Assembly: GCA_009841115.1 (NCBI GenBank)
Contig: VXML01000002.1
Span: 58,056 to 122,055, forward strand
Direction of reading: 5' to 3'
Source: Gemmatimonadota bacterium
Lineage (GTDB): Bacteria > Latescibacterota > UBA2968 > UBA8231
DNA length: 64,000 nt
Shown: piece after piece, positions 17,655-26,903 of the stretch
Layout: each line of letters starts with the position of its first letter
Numbering within the stretch: the stretch's first letter is position 1
The notes under the pieces: generated by a model
Database searches by the model: none
Told to the model about the DNA's origin: nothing
The model's input: the letters and a program-made list of their open reading frames with translations, nothing else
Program-made: the position numbers and the translations under genes

Positions 17655-19235
17655 TCACCGGACCAGCATCAACCGGCGCGTCCGCGTTTCCCCGCCAACC
17701 TTCAGCACAGCCCAATACGCCCCGCTAGCCGCGCGCTCACCACCCCAGCGCGCCAAGTGCTCCCCGGCCGCGAGTCGCTCGGCCACCAAAAGGGCCGCGC
17801 GCTGGCCCAAGGTATTGTATATCGCCAGTTCGACATCCGCTTCCCTTGCCAAGCGAAAGGGCAGGCTCACCGCGCTGTTAGCCGGATTCGGATAAGCCGG
17901 AGCCAAGTCGTTTGCAGCCTCCTCCTCTACCTGCATAGCTACGACTGTAGGCGTAAAATACCGGGCCGCGAGGGCAAACTCTCCACCCGTCGGCGAAGCC
18001 CTGCCGACGATGACCGCGGCGCTATCCACATCCGCGACCTGCACCTGTCCAGCATTATCCGCGCTGAGTTCCATCGCTATCAGTTCGCCGCGCTGGTCGC
18101 GCATTGCGTACACCCACGCGGCATAATCCCCCTCGGCCGCGCCAGCGAAATCAACAGCTACATCCCCCTCTGAGCGAATGACCACATTAGCCGCGCCCCA
18201 TTGGTTACCAACCTCGCCGGACAGTTCCGCGAAAGGCACATCAGGCGCTGAAACTGCGGCGGCGCGGCGACCGCGCAGGGCCTCGTACCCACCCGCGTAA
18301 TTAGCAGCAATCCACAAACGCCAAGCACCCGCGTAATCCTCGACCCAGTTTTGGTTCTTGAACGCGTCGTCAATGCCCAAAATGCCGTTGCGCGGCTCGG
18401 CGACGATTTGGCGAATCAGCCCCGCACCATAGCGCTCGGCCAAAAACGACGCGAACAGGTAAGTCTTGCCGTAACTCGCCGAATCAAAAACCCAGTGCGC
18501 TAGATTGATACTGGGATCTGCGAGAAAACTCGGCACCATGCTCGGATCGGCCTCGGGGAAACCGACTAGCTCCTCGGCATACCCAGAAAGCCCTTCGTCG
18601 ATCCATCTCTCTTCGTCTGAATCGCGGCCCCAATGAATTAGATGCTGGAATTCGTGGGCTAAGGTCGCGTGGGCGAGATAGGCGCTGAAGGCCAGCTTGT
18701 TCGCGTCTAGGTAAATCGTATCGCGCCGCAATTCGGGCTGCGCCCGCTCATACAGCTCACCATCGAAATAACCGACTATGTTGCTGGGCAGGGCCAAAAT
18801 CAGAATGAAGATGCGGGGATCGCCGTCTTTATCAGCAGGCTCGCCAAAGGCATCGACCGCTATTTCAAATACTCCGCGCTCGGGATCAGCCGGAGTCGCC
18901 GCGTCAAAAAGCGCACCCAGCTTATCCACATCTGGCTGGGCCGCGATAATGTCCCACTGACTTTCTTCGACGAAGATGTAGCAGTGCGTCCCCTTGTAGC
19001 GGCAAGTGGCCGACTTGAGCACGAATTCAGTCGGCACGTAAAAGGCGAGTTGGGTCCCCACCTCAATGGGGCCTGCTTCTTGACTTGCGCCTACTACCTT
19101 GGGGGCCAACGCAGGAAAAGACGCGCGGTGCTGCTCAAGCCAGCGCGTCCCGCATATCCGCTCCTCGGCTGCGACCGCCAGCGGCAGCAAGAGCATCCAC
19201 ACAGCCAAGGCGACTCGTGGAAAAAAGCAGACCAT
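17655..19235 (-). CDS. Secreted zinc metallopeptidase with C-terminal sorting domain
   Basis: A signal peptide (about 1-23) is followed by a peptidase domain with an intact gluzincin-type motif: HEFQH (194-198) and a downstream WIDEG (E214). The pattern resembles M30/hyicolysin-like peptidases. Residues about 430-526 form a type-IX-style sorting or FlgD-Ig-like domain: AYPNPANSAVSLPF, then IYNTLGQRAALL and a terminal SGAYWAVLK...RRLMLVR. It should be exported and displayed through the PorU/PorV machinery. Last gene of the cluster; its ATG overlaps the preceding stop by one base (TGATG). Confidence 0.8.
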   Translation of the reverse strand: MVCFFPRVALAVWMLLLPLAVAAEERICGTRWLEQHRASFPALAPKVVGASQEAGPIEVGTQLAFYVPTEFVLKSATCRYKGTHCYIFVEESQWDIIAAQPDVDKLGALFDAATPADPERGVFEIAVDAFGEPADKDGDPRIFILILALPSNIVGYFDGELYERAQPELRRDTIYLDANKLAFSAYLAHATLAHEFQHLIHWGRDSDEERWIDEGLSGYAEELVGFPEADPSMVPSFLADPSINLAHWVFDSASYGKTYLFASFLAERYGAGLIRQIVAEPRNGILGIDDAFKNQNWVEDYAGAWRLWIAANYAGGYEALRGRRAAAVSAPDVPFAELSGEVGNQWGAANVVIRSEGDVAVDFAGAAEGDYAAWVYAMRDQRGELIAMELSADNAGQVQVADVDSAAVIVGRASPTGGEFALAARYFTPTVVAMQVEEEAANDLAPAYPNPANSAVSLPFRLAREADVELAIYNTLGQRAALLVAERLAAGEHLARWGGERAASGAYWAVLKVGGETRTRRLMLVR

Positions 19236-19840
19236 CAGTAGAAATGCCGCACGAGGAAAAACGCCGCTCCCCTAGGCCCCACCGCCACCTTGGGCGCGAA
19301 GCCGGTCTGAGCTTGCTCCGCGCTGGCCACTCGCGCCGCATGGATGGCGGCCACGAGGTGATTGACGACCACCAATCCCGTTACATAGAGCGCCTGCCGT
19401 TGCGCGTGCTGGCTCGCATTGCGCAACTCGCGGTAGTGCTGGCGCGACTCGTCGCGATCCCATTCCCAGAAAAAATTCGCTTCTACCGGATAGAGCGCGG
19501 CGTCTGGGCCGTCCTCGTAGCGGGCGAATTGGTTGTGCTGCAACCGGCTCGCATAAAAACCCAAGTCGTCGAAATACTCGCTCCCCTTGCCCTCGGGCCG
19601 CGCACCCGCGCGTTCGGCCGCATACGCCTCGTAGCGATCGCGGCGCACCTGACCCAGCCACTCAAAACCCCAATAGCCGCCCCAAAGCGCCAGTTCAGCG
19701 GCCAAGAATCCACCGCCGCCACCTTGGGCGTACTTCTGTCCCCAACCGGGCACCAGCAAAGAGCGCCAAAACGCCCCTTGTGCCTTCCCGGCCTCAGCCA
19801 CGCCGGGCAGCAGTAAAATAAACGCGATCCAGCGCCACAT
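19235..19840 (-). CDS. DUF5683-type membrane/exported protein, paralogue 2
   Basis: 201 residues. After a signal-like N-terminus (MWRWIAFILLLPGVAEAG) comes the DUF5683 hallmark SLLVPGWGQKYAQG with a Gly/aromatic hydrophobic helix, a charged variable middle, and a C-terminal helix YVTGLVVVNHLVAAIHAARVA. The same order (VPGxGxxYA... INHVISAIDAARVA) occurs in the neighbour at 19845-20795, so these are tandem paralogues. Function unknown; the family is common beside surface-secretion genes of the FCB group. 4 bp after its paralogue. Confidence 0.7.
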   Translation of the reverse strand: MWRWIAFILLLPGVAEAGKAQGAFWRSLLVPGWGQKYAQGGGGGFLAAELALWGGYWGFEWLGQVRRDRYEAYAAERAGARPEGKGSEYFDDLGFYASRLQHNQFARYEDGPDAALYPVEANFFWEWDRDESRQHYRELRNASQHAQRQALYVTGLVVVNHLVAAIHAARVASAEQAQTGFAPKVAVGPRGAAFFLVRHFY

Positions 19841-19844
19841 AAGC

Positions 19845-20795
19845 TCAATCCAACGGCTTGTACGCCACGAGCATGGGCACGCGCCCCCGCACCCACGGCT
19901 GCATGACCAACGCCAACCGCGTCCGCCGCCTCAGAGCCGCTTCGTCCGCGCCCGCAGCGCGCGCCCGCGCCACCCGCGCCGCGTCAATGGCACTAATAAC
20001 GTGATTGATCAAAATGATCCCACTTATCGTGGAAGCTCGCTTGAGAAAGCGATTGCTCTCGTCGCGTTGGTTTTCGTAGCGATGCCGTCGTTCGGAATCG
20101 AATTTTTCAACCGAATCGACTGCGGTCGGCACGGCGGCATTGCCGGGGAAACATGTCCCCTCAGTGACATTGCCGGTGTGACAGTCCACTAGGTCGGTCC
20201 AACCAGCTACGAATTGATCGTATTTGCCAATCAACTCGTAGTATTGCTGAATCTGGCTAGGCGCGCATCCGCCAAAAGCCGCACTCCCCAACCCACTTGT
20301 CTGCTGCTGCATCCACTCATTGCGCGCCGGAATGTACACTTCGACAACCTCGCTACTACAAGGCAACGCGTGCGTGATCGACGAGTTGTTCGAGATCGTC
20401 GAGCCGCGCCAAGCCAAGTAGTTGAGCGGATCCCAGTGTTCGTCGGCCACCGCCCGGAATTCTTCCTCCAAATCGTTGCCCTTGCCCGTCCAAGCCACCC
20501 ACATACCCACCAGCGCGGCTTCGGCTCCGAAGAAAATCAACCCCCGCTTCTTCGACCCCGCATACCACTCCCCCAACCCCGGCACCAGCGCGGACAGCAA
20601 AAACGCCCGCTTCGACGACTTGCCCTTGCGCGCCTGTGTGCGCGGCGCTGGTTCAGGATCAGCATCGCCTTCCACCGCCCGCAAGCCCACCAAAAACGCC
20701 TGCCCCTCCTCGCTCAAAATACTCGGCAATCCCTCGGCTCGGACGCCGCCAGCAGTTAGCACCGCAACCACCAGCGCGACTCCTATCCTCGTCAT
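19845..20795 (-). CDS. DUF5683-type membrane/exported protein, paralogue 1
   Basis: 316 residues from the ATG at 20795, chosen because AAGGAG lies 7 nt upstream and the product then begins with a clean signal peptide (MTRIGVALVVAVLTAGGVRA). A longer frame to 20939 overlaps the neighbouring coding end. Contains SALVPGLGEWYAGS plus a hydrophobic helix, a long insert with six Cys, and C-terminal ILINHVISAIDAARVARA shared with the downstream paralogue. The Cys-rich insert (about residues 125-225) is absent from paralogue 2 and may be a periplasmic disulfide-bonded loop. Confidence 0.7.
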   Translation of the reverse strand: MTRIGVALVVAVLTAGGVRAEGLPSILSEEGQAFLVGLRAVEGDADPEPAPRTQARKGKSSKRAFLLSALVPGLGEWYAGSKKRGLIFFGAEAALVGMWVAWTGKGNDLEEEFRAVADEHWDPLNYLAWRGSTISNNSSITHALPCSSEVVEVYIPARNEWMQQQTSGLGSAAFGGCAPSQIQQYYELIGKYDQFVAGWTDLVDCHTGNVTEGTCFPGNAAVPTAVDSVEKFDSERRHRYENQRDESNRFLKRASTISGIILINHVISAIDAARVARARAAGADEAALRRRTRLALVMQPWVRGRVPMLVAYKPLD

Positions 20796-20859
20796 GCTCG
20801 CTCCTTTCCATTGCAGCAGCACCCAAAACGCGAGTGGCGCTTCACTATCTCTATCCCCC

Positions 20860-23800
20860 TTACAAATACCCAAACAACACCGTAAAATAAGATTTCCACC
20901 GCCCCTTATCTGGCACTTCATCAATCCCATAAGCCACATCCACCTGCACTCGCGTCGGTATGCTGTAATATGAAATCAAGTCAAAGCGCAACTGCCCCCC
21001 CACATCCCGCAGCGGGCCGTCGCGTCCATACCGTTCGTTCCACTCGCCTATATTCCGGTCCCAAGCCTTGCCCATGCTACCGTACACCGCGCCATAGACT
21101 TTGTCGAAATACAACTGCGCAACGCGCTTGTCCATATTCGGCAGCAGGGGAAAGCGTAGCGTCGCCGTGCCCATCAGGGCCTTGCGCCCCTCAATGCTGT
21201 AAAACGTATAGCCCTTCATAAAATTGAGGCCACCGAGGCGATAGTCGAAGAAACCGCGCACCCGCGTCGAGTCGGCGACCGCCTCGCTGTCGATCCAGCC
21301 GCCGTATAGCCGCAAGCCCAAGCGGGTATTGCCGGGCATGGGCATGTGCTCTTTCCAATCGACGGTAAACTGGTTGTAAAAGAGCTTGATGTAATTCTCA
21401 TCAATAAAGGACGACTTCTGGTTAAAGCCCTCTTGGAAAAAGTTGAACATCCGGTCGTAGCGCGCGTAGAGCTGGCGGCCCATCGGACTTATATCTCGGT
21501 CCCGCCGCCGCGCAATCAGCTCCAGCCGATAGGTCAGCCCCAAGCCAAAGCCGTTGAGATAGGTAAAACCAAAGGGCCTCTGTCTGGTGCGTTCGAAACC
21601 GACCTGACCGTCGCTTCTGCTTTTGCAGACGAGGCAGTCGCTCTCGACGCTGGCGTCGTAACGGTCGTACGTGGCCGAGGCCGTCAGCTCCCCATGGCGA
21701 CCTAATTTGCCACGCACCCCCACGCTGAGCTGGCTCAAGCTGTAGTTGACGCCCGTGACAACGATCGTCTTATCCTCCGTACTATCGCCGCGGGCCGAGT
21801 GGCGACGCTGGTTGAATAGCTCTAAAAAGAGTGTGGGGCGAAATCCCTTGAACTCGTATATAGCGAACAGATCGCGGTCGGCATTGGCTGGCGCGATGGC
21901 ACCCCCGGCGAATACGCTCTGGCGATTGAGCACATCGCCAGAGGCGATGTACGCGCCCGGCTTGAAATGTCCCTCGTCTATGAATAGTCTCGGCAGGATT
22001 CCGGTTTTGAGATAGTCGATGCCATACGCTTGCGGCGCGCTCGGCAACGCGGCCACGGGCGTACCGTCCCAATCCAGCGGCAAATCCTGAGAAAACCACG
22101 CCTCTTCAGCAGCCACCGGCGTCCCCTCGTCCTGCAACCGGCGAATCTCAAAGCCAGCCGCCGTATAAGCCGTAAAGACGACCTCGCCGTCCGCGCCGAC
22201 CGATGGGCTAAACGCGCCGCCAACAGTATTAGTTATCTGCCGCAGTGCGCGCGTTTCCAAATTCAGAGCATAGATATTGAAAATGCCGCTGAAATCCGAC
22301 GCAAACACGAGCTCCGCGCCGTCCGCGCTCCACGCTGGGTCGCGATCCGTGCCGGGCGTAGCAATTATCCGCCCACCCCGTAGGGGCAACCCTTGTGGTT
22401 GCCCTAGTTGCCCCAATCCCGACGGTTGTCCGCTCGGACCACCCGTCCAATCTCCCTCCGCGTCCAATTCTACCACCGCGATGTCGCGCTGCCCCTCGCG
22501 CGCGGTCGCAAACGCCAGTTTGCGGCCATCGGGCGAAAAGCGCGGCGTGTAGAGCTGAGTGCCGTCCGCGAAATGAGTTAGATAGCGCAGGTCCGTGCCG
22601 TCGGCCCGCATCATCGCCAAGTTGTTGTTGGTACCCTTGTTTTGCACGAAGACGATCCACTCGCCATCGGGCGAATAGGTCGGATACAGCGCGCGCATCC
22701 CCCGCGTCAGCCGCTTGATGCGCGGCGTCTCCGGTGCCGTGCCACTGACCATAGCCGGCATCCACCACACCATATTGCGCCAAAAACTAGGACCAGCAGC
22801 CGCAGAATCCCATTCGTAAATATCTGCCTGCCGCGACCCGTATTTGTCGGCTCGATCGATGCGCGAAAAAAGCAGCTTGCGCCCGTCCGGCGACCAATCC
22901 ACGGTCGAAGCCGCCGCCGGAAAGGCTGCCACTTCCTCCTCGCCGCTAGCGAGATCGCGCACGATCAAACCGTGTGGGTAGTGGTGCCGCTTGCGCGTTG
23001 ACAGATACGCCAATTGCTCGCCATTGGGCGCTAGTCGCGGCCGCAGATTGGAAAAGCCGACATCCACGATCCGCTCGCCCTCGCGCAGCGGCCCCAACGC
23101 CGCCACCTGCGCCCGATAGCCCTGCCGCATGGACGCGATCCACTCGCCGTACAGCTCGTCCGCGCTCTTGCCCAAAACCTTTTTGCAGGCCCCGTCAATG
23201 GCCAGTGTGTGCCACTGCGCTGCGGCCCGGTACAGTGCGGCGACTTTTTCTTCTCCGTACGTCTCGGCGATGTAGCGCACCAAGCCAAAGCCGTGATCGT
23301 ACACGTACTCGTTGCCAAAGCCCTGCTTGCCAAAGACGCCCATCTGCTCAAAGGATAGCTGCTCGTCCGCCAGCACCAAGGAACGCAGCACCATGTCGCG
23401 GTTGGCATCCCAGCGGTCGTGCCTCGTAGTCGCAGTACCATATTGGGCCGCCCCCTCGGCCAACCACATCGGCACCACCGTGCCCATCACCGGATAGGAG
23501 GCGATGACATCTGGGTAGCCGATGAGAATGTCAGGCCGATTTTTCTCCCGCTGGTAGCCAAAGTACTGCAAGTAGAGCGCGGGGACGCGCTGCACGCCTT
23601 TGCGCGCTGCCCCCAGCGAAATGATGTGGGCAAATTCGTGGGTTATTACGTTGCGCAGCCAGTCCGAACTACCGCGCAAGTCGAAGTCGTGGTCCAGCGA
23701 CGTGGCCCAAATCTCAATAGTGTCTTGATAGAAAAAGGCCGCGCCATTGGCGTAATCGTCGTGGTCCTTGAGCACGATCCGCACGCGCCCGTCAGGCTCG

Positions 23801-24009
23801 TACCCATACAGTTCGGTAAGGGGTGCATACGCCGCTTCGGCAATGCGCGCCGCCCGCGCGGCCGCGCCTTCCAGCCCCTCGTGGAAGAAAATGCGAAAGT
23901 GCTCGGTCTCCACCACCTGCCAAGCTAGCTCTGGGTGGTTTTGGGCCAGGGACGCACTCGCCCAGCCGGTTACTAGGCTGGCCAGCAGTAGGGTCGTCAG
24001 TTTCCCCAT
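20860..24009 (-). CDS. Peptidase-MA/TolB-propeller/outer-membrane barrel fusion protein
   Basis: 1049 residues: signal peptide (1-22); a gluzincin-like peptidase domain with HEFAH (124-128) and WLAEG (E185), so the zinc site looks complete; a TolB/WD40-like propeller (about 300-620) with repeated FSPDGRKLAFAT-type units; then a C-terminal region of aromatic, alternating strands ending FTVLFGYL, as in BamA/surface-antigen barrels. The architecture suggests an outer-membrane protein with periplasmic or surface peptidase and propeller. Its leader and signal-peptide start are near copies of those of porV. A hairpin repeat is inserted in frame at 22381-22406. Confidence 0.75.
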   Translation of the reverse strand: MGKLTTLLLASLVTGWASASLAQNHPELAWQVVETEHFRIFFHEGLEGAAARAARIAEAAYAPLTELYGYEPDGRVRIVLKDHDDYANGAAFFYQDTIEIWATSLDHDFDLRGSSDWLRNVITHEFAHIISLGAARKGVQRVPALYLQYFGYQREKNRPDILIGYPDVIASYPVMGTVVPMWLAEGAAQYGTATTRHDRWDANRDMVLRSLVLADEQLSFEQMGVFGKQGFGNEYVYDHGFGLVRYIAETYGEEKVAALYRAAAQWHTLAIDGACKKVLGKSADELYGEWIASMRQGYRAQVAALGPLREGERIVDVGFSNLRPRLAPNGEQLAYLSTRKRHHYPHGLIVRDLASGEEEVAAFPAAASTVDWSPDGRKLLFSRIDRADKYGSRQADIYEWDSAAAGPSFWRNMVWWMPAMVSGTAPETPRIKRLTRGMRALYPTYSPDGEWIVFVQNKGTNNNLAMMRADGTDLRYLTHFADGTQLYTPRFSPDGRKLAFATAREGQRDIAVVELDAEGDWTGGPSGQPSGLGQLGQPQGLPLRGGRIIATPGTDRDPAWSADGAELVFASDFSGIFNIYALNLETRALRQITNTVGGAFSPSVGADGEVVFTAYTAAGFEIRRLQDEGTPVAAEEAWFSQDLPLDWDGTPVAALPSAPQAYGIDYLKTGILPRLFIDEGHFKPGAYIASGDVLNRQSVFAGGAIAPANADRDLFAIYEFKGFRPTLFLELFNQRRHSARGDSTEDKTIVVTGVNYSLSQLSVGVRGKLGRHGELTASATYDRYDASVESDCLVCKSRSDGQVGFERTRQRPFGFTYLNGFGLGLTYRLELIARRRDRDISPMGRQLYARYDRMFNFFQEGFNQKSSFIDENYIKLFYNQFTVDWKEHMPMPGNTRLGLRLYGGWIDSEAVADSTRVRGFFDYRLGGLNFMKGYTFYSIEGRKALMGTATLRFPLLPNMDKRVAQLYFDKVYGAVYGSMGKAWDRNIGEWNERYGRDGPLRDVGGQLRFDLISYYSIPTRVQVDVAYGIDEVPDKGRWKSYFTVLFGYL
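22381..22406. repeat. Palindromic repeat inserted in frame in a coding sequence
   Basis: GGGCAACC (22384-22391), loop CTTGT, GGTTGCCC (22397-22404) is a perfect 8-bp hairpin flanked by TAG/CTA. Translated in the minus frame it gives the low-complexity QLGQPQGLPLRGG in a loop between propeller blades. Sequences of the form GTAGGGGC(A/G)ACC...GGTTGCCC occur as dispersed hairpin repeats in several bacterial lineages (my recollection, not checked), so this may be a small mobile palindrome. Confidence 0.5.
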
Positions 24010-24076
24010 AGAAGAATCCTCCTCAACTCGTAACCTCTAGTAAAGGCGATCTCACTGCTGCAAAGGCATTCCTCTC
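23981..24076 (-). repeat. Leader/signal-peptide duplication, copy 1 (upstream of the propeller-barrel gene)
   Basis: Two blocks, 23981-24030 (first codons, RBS and leader) and 24043-24076 (upstream leader), match 27928-27977 and 28012-28045 next to porV. The first pair differs at about 7 of 50 bases, the second at 2 of 34. Both include the strong GAGGAGG ribosome site and the start MxKLTTLLLA. The spacer between the blocks is 12 bp here and 34 bp in the other copy. Confidence 0.8.
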
Positions 24077-24109
24077 CCGATTCCTAATTCTCAATTCTCA
24101 ATTCCCAAT

Positions 24110-26839
24110 TCACTGACTCACCGCCATTTTAACCACGGCTTCTCCGCGCCGTCCGTCGTCGCCGTGCGCGATCAATCGGCATAGATACAGTCCGCTCGCA
24201 TAGTCTTCCACCGACCACGTGATTTCGCGCTCACCGGCATCCAAACCGTCGCTGCGGAGCTTGCCAACGCGCCTGCCCAACGCATCGAACACCTCCAATT
24301 CAATGCGTCCGGCCGCGCTCAGCGCAAAGCGCAAATGTGCTTCTTCATTCGGGCCGACTGGATTGGGATAGCAATAGACCCAGCCTAGCAAGGGTCCCTC
24401 GGACCTTACAACGGGCCGACCAGCCACCAGCGCGGTCCGCGATCCAGCCGCATCAGCACCCGCCTGCGGCCAATGGGCCGGTCCTCCGGTGTACTGCGCC
24501 GCTACCCGCTGCAAATCCCACGCATACACAGCCGTGCTATCCAAAGCCGCTAGCGCCAAGCGCCCATCGCCGTCTAAGTCTAATACCACCGGCGACCCCG
24601 TCGGGGAAGCAGCCATCAGCAGAGGAAAGCCCGGCAAGAGCCGTCCATCATCATCCACGCCAAAAATCCCGCTGTGGCCGGCGACGAATATCTCCTGCTT
24701 GCCGTCGGCATCCACGTCGCAAAGCACCGGCTCAAAGACGAGATCGCCGACCTCGGCAAAGCGCGGCAAGGCCGTGGGAAAATCGGCTTGCCGCAATCCG
24801 TCGGCCCGCAGGGCGTGTATCGCTCCACCGCGCGCGAGCAAAATCACCTCCAACAAGCCATCGCCGTCCAAATCGCCCAAGACCGGTGGCGCGGCGAGTG
24901 AATCGCCCAACTCGACGACCTGTGCTCTGATCTCAACCTGTCCGTCAACTGCGGCAAAGATCGGCTCGACTTGGCCGTCGCCGTCCAAATCGCCTACAGC
25001 CGAGGGCACTATCGGCTGCCTTTGCTCCTTTAACTCGCCGCTTATGGCATCTACCACATAGGTCTGTTCCGCTCCAACGAGTAGCAACTCGGCCTCCTCA
25101 CCCATGCTGAAACGAGCATCCAACGGAACCTCGTCCAGTGCGAGCCGCCACCGCGGTTGGTCGGTGCCGACGTCCCACGCGCTGATCTCTGCGTCGCGCC
25201 GCAGAAAAACCTTGGGCCAGCCATCGCTGTCTCCATCACCAGCCGCCAGCAACCGCGCTTCTGGTACTCGCCACGACGCTACGCCATCGCCGGTCGCATA
25301 GCCGACCCCCCCCCCGGCCTCAAAGAGCAACTCTTCTATTCCGTCGCCGTCCAAATCCGCGGCTTGCAGCCGACCATCGCCCGGCAAATCCCGCGGCCAG
25401 TCCGGGAGCGCACGCCCAAAGCGTATAGCCACCTGCATGGTATCGCCGGGCGCAGAAAGCACTTCAATCTCAATGCCGGACTCCCACTCCCGATTGCTGC
25501 GCGAATCGGGTCGCGTCGCCGGGCCGAACATAGTTTGTCCGCCGACAAAGAAGAGGTCGTCTGGCGATCCCTCGATCTGCCGCTGCCGCTCAAAGACCGG
25601 ATGGCCAATGTCTCGGTACCCGTCGGCCTCTTCCAAGGCAATCGCCTGCCAATGGGCCTGATTGTTCGCGGCACTGAAGTCCACAGCGCGCGCCATCACG
25701 CCCTCATCTACGTGCCATATCAGCACCCCCGACCCCGGGACAAAAGCGTCGTATTCCTCCATCGCCACCCACACGCCCTCTTCTATGGTGACCTGCTCGG
25801 GATCGATCCACACCTTATCTTCGTCTTCGCCCTCCACAACGCCGCGCTGCCCACGCTGTTGCCTATTCTCCAGCAAGAAGTACTCGCGCGCGTCAATGGG
25901 GATGCGCACAGCCTTGGGCAGATCGCCGTTGCGGTCGGTCGCCAGCAACGAGATGACGGTGTCGCGCCGCACCACTACCGGCTCAATCCACCCTAGCTGC
26001 ATCTTGCTCCAAGCCATGGGATGCGGCGGTGCGAAGCCGACCACCCACGCGAGGCTGTCCGTCCGCACGTAGCCCGACACATTGGCCCCTATATCCATCA
26101 GGCTCCAGCTTCCTAGAGCGGGCGAGCCAGCGGCGAAATTGGACAACCCGGGCAGGCCCAACTGGTGGCCAAAGAATTTGGCCAGCAAGCCATTGAGCCC
26201 GGCCCGACCGTTGAGGCTGGGCGACTCTGGCAGGATCCACGCCTGCTCAATCTCCACGCCACCCACAGTCAGCGGGCCGCCGTTAAAATCCACAAAATCG
26301 CGCTCGGCTAGAAAAACCGAGCGAATGTCGTTCAGTCCGCCGGTCTCGTGGCCAACGCCAGCGTGGAACACGAGGAAGCTGTTGAATTCGTCCAAGTGCG
26401 GGCCATCGGGATCGGCCTGCGCGGCGTGAAGGGCATCGCGCACCAATTCGACCCACTTCGCGCCGATCTCCTCGGTCGTGCGCCCGTTGCCGTAGTGGAG
26501 CATGGATTGGGGAAGGGTGTACGCCTGCTGTGCGACGCGGGGAAACACCTCGGCGGAAATCGCCACCCGACCTGCGGAAACGACTTCGTAATAACGCGCC
26601 AACGCGGTCAAATGCCGCTCGAAATAAGCGCGGTCGTGCGGCGGCAGGTCGTAGGGCAGCGCGTAATCTTCCGCCGCTTGCTCTGCCGAGCGCAGATCAA
26701 ACGCGCCGATTCCAGTAGTCGTCAGCTCATCGGGATTTTCGTGCGGAAAATCCACGCGCAAGGCCAAAATTCGCCACTCGGCGTCAGCCTCGGTGGTCAC
26801 TGACAACAGCAATGAGAAGCAGAAGCCTAAGAGGAGCAA
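24110..26839 (-). CDS. M6-like (immune-inhibitor-A type) protein with degenerate zinc site, propeller and sorting domain
   Basis: 909 residues. Signal peptide 1-20. The M6-type domain runs to about 330 (NSFLVFHAGVGHET, SWSLMD), but where active members have HEFGH followed by LGLPDL it reads KFFGHQLGLPGL: K221 and F222 replace the first His and catalytic Glu, while H225 remains. Then FG-GAP/VCBS-like DxDGDGxxE repeats (about 490-800), probably a propeller, and a sorting domain beginning CYPNPVGPNEEAHLRF. Likely a surface-displayed, non-catalytic binding protein. Start: a TTG at 26839; no in-frame ATG exists upstream, so the start is uncertain. Confidence 0.75.
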   Translation of the reverse strand: MLLLGFCFSLLLSVTTEADAEWRILALRVDFPHENPDELTTTGIGAFDLRSAEQAAEDYALPYDLPPHDRAYFERHLTALARYYEVVSAGRVAISAEVFPRVAQQAYTLPQSMLHYGNGRTTEEIGAKWVELVRDALHAAQADPDGPHLDEFNSFLVFHAGVGHETGGLNDIRSVFLAERDFVDFNGGPLTVGGVEIEQAWILPESPSLNGRAGLNGLLAKFFGHQLGLPGLSNFAAGSPALGSWSLMDIGANVSGYVRTDSLAWVVGFAPPHPMAWSKMQLGWIEPVVVRRDTVISLLATDRNGDLPKAVRIPIDAREYFLLENRQQRGQRGVVEGEDEDKVWIDPEQVTIEEGVWVAMEEYDAFVPGSGVLIWHVDEGVMARAVDFSAANNQAHWQAIALEEADGYRDIGHPVFERQRQIEGSPDDLFFVGGQTMFGPATRPDSRSNREWESGIEIEVLSAPGDTMQVAIRFGRALPDWPRDLPGDGRLQAADLDGDGIEELLFEAGGGVGYATGDGVASWRVPEARLLAAGDGDSDGWPKVFLRRDAEISAWDVGTDQPRWRLALDEVPLDARFSMGEEAELLLVGAEQTYVVDAISGELKEQRQPIVPSAVGDLDGDGQVEPIFAAVDGQVEIRAQVVELGDSLAAPPVLGDLDGDGLLEVILLARGGAIHALRADGLRQADFPTALPRFAEVGDLVFEPVLCDVDADGKQEIFVAGHSGIFGVDDDGRLLPGFPLLMAASPTGSPVVLDLDGDGRLALAALDSTAVYAWDLQRVAAQYTGGPAHWPQAGADAAGSRTALVAGRPVVRSEGPLLGWVYCYPNPVGPNEEAHLRFALSAAGRIELEVFDALGRRVGKLRSDGLDAGEREITWSVEDYASGLYLCRLIAHGDDGRRGEAVVKMAVSQ

Positions 26840-26903
26840 AGGAGCTAAATCGCAGCGTCGCCGCTCGACGCGGCAACAAAACCAGCGTCCGATGGGAACA
26901 CCC

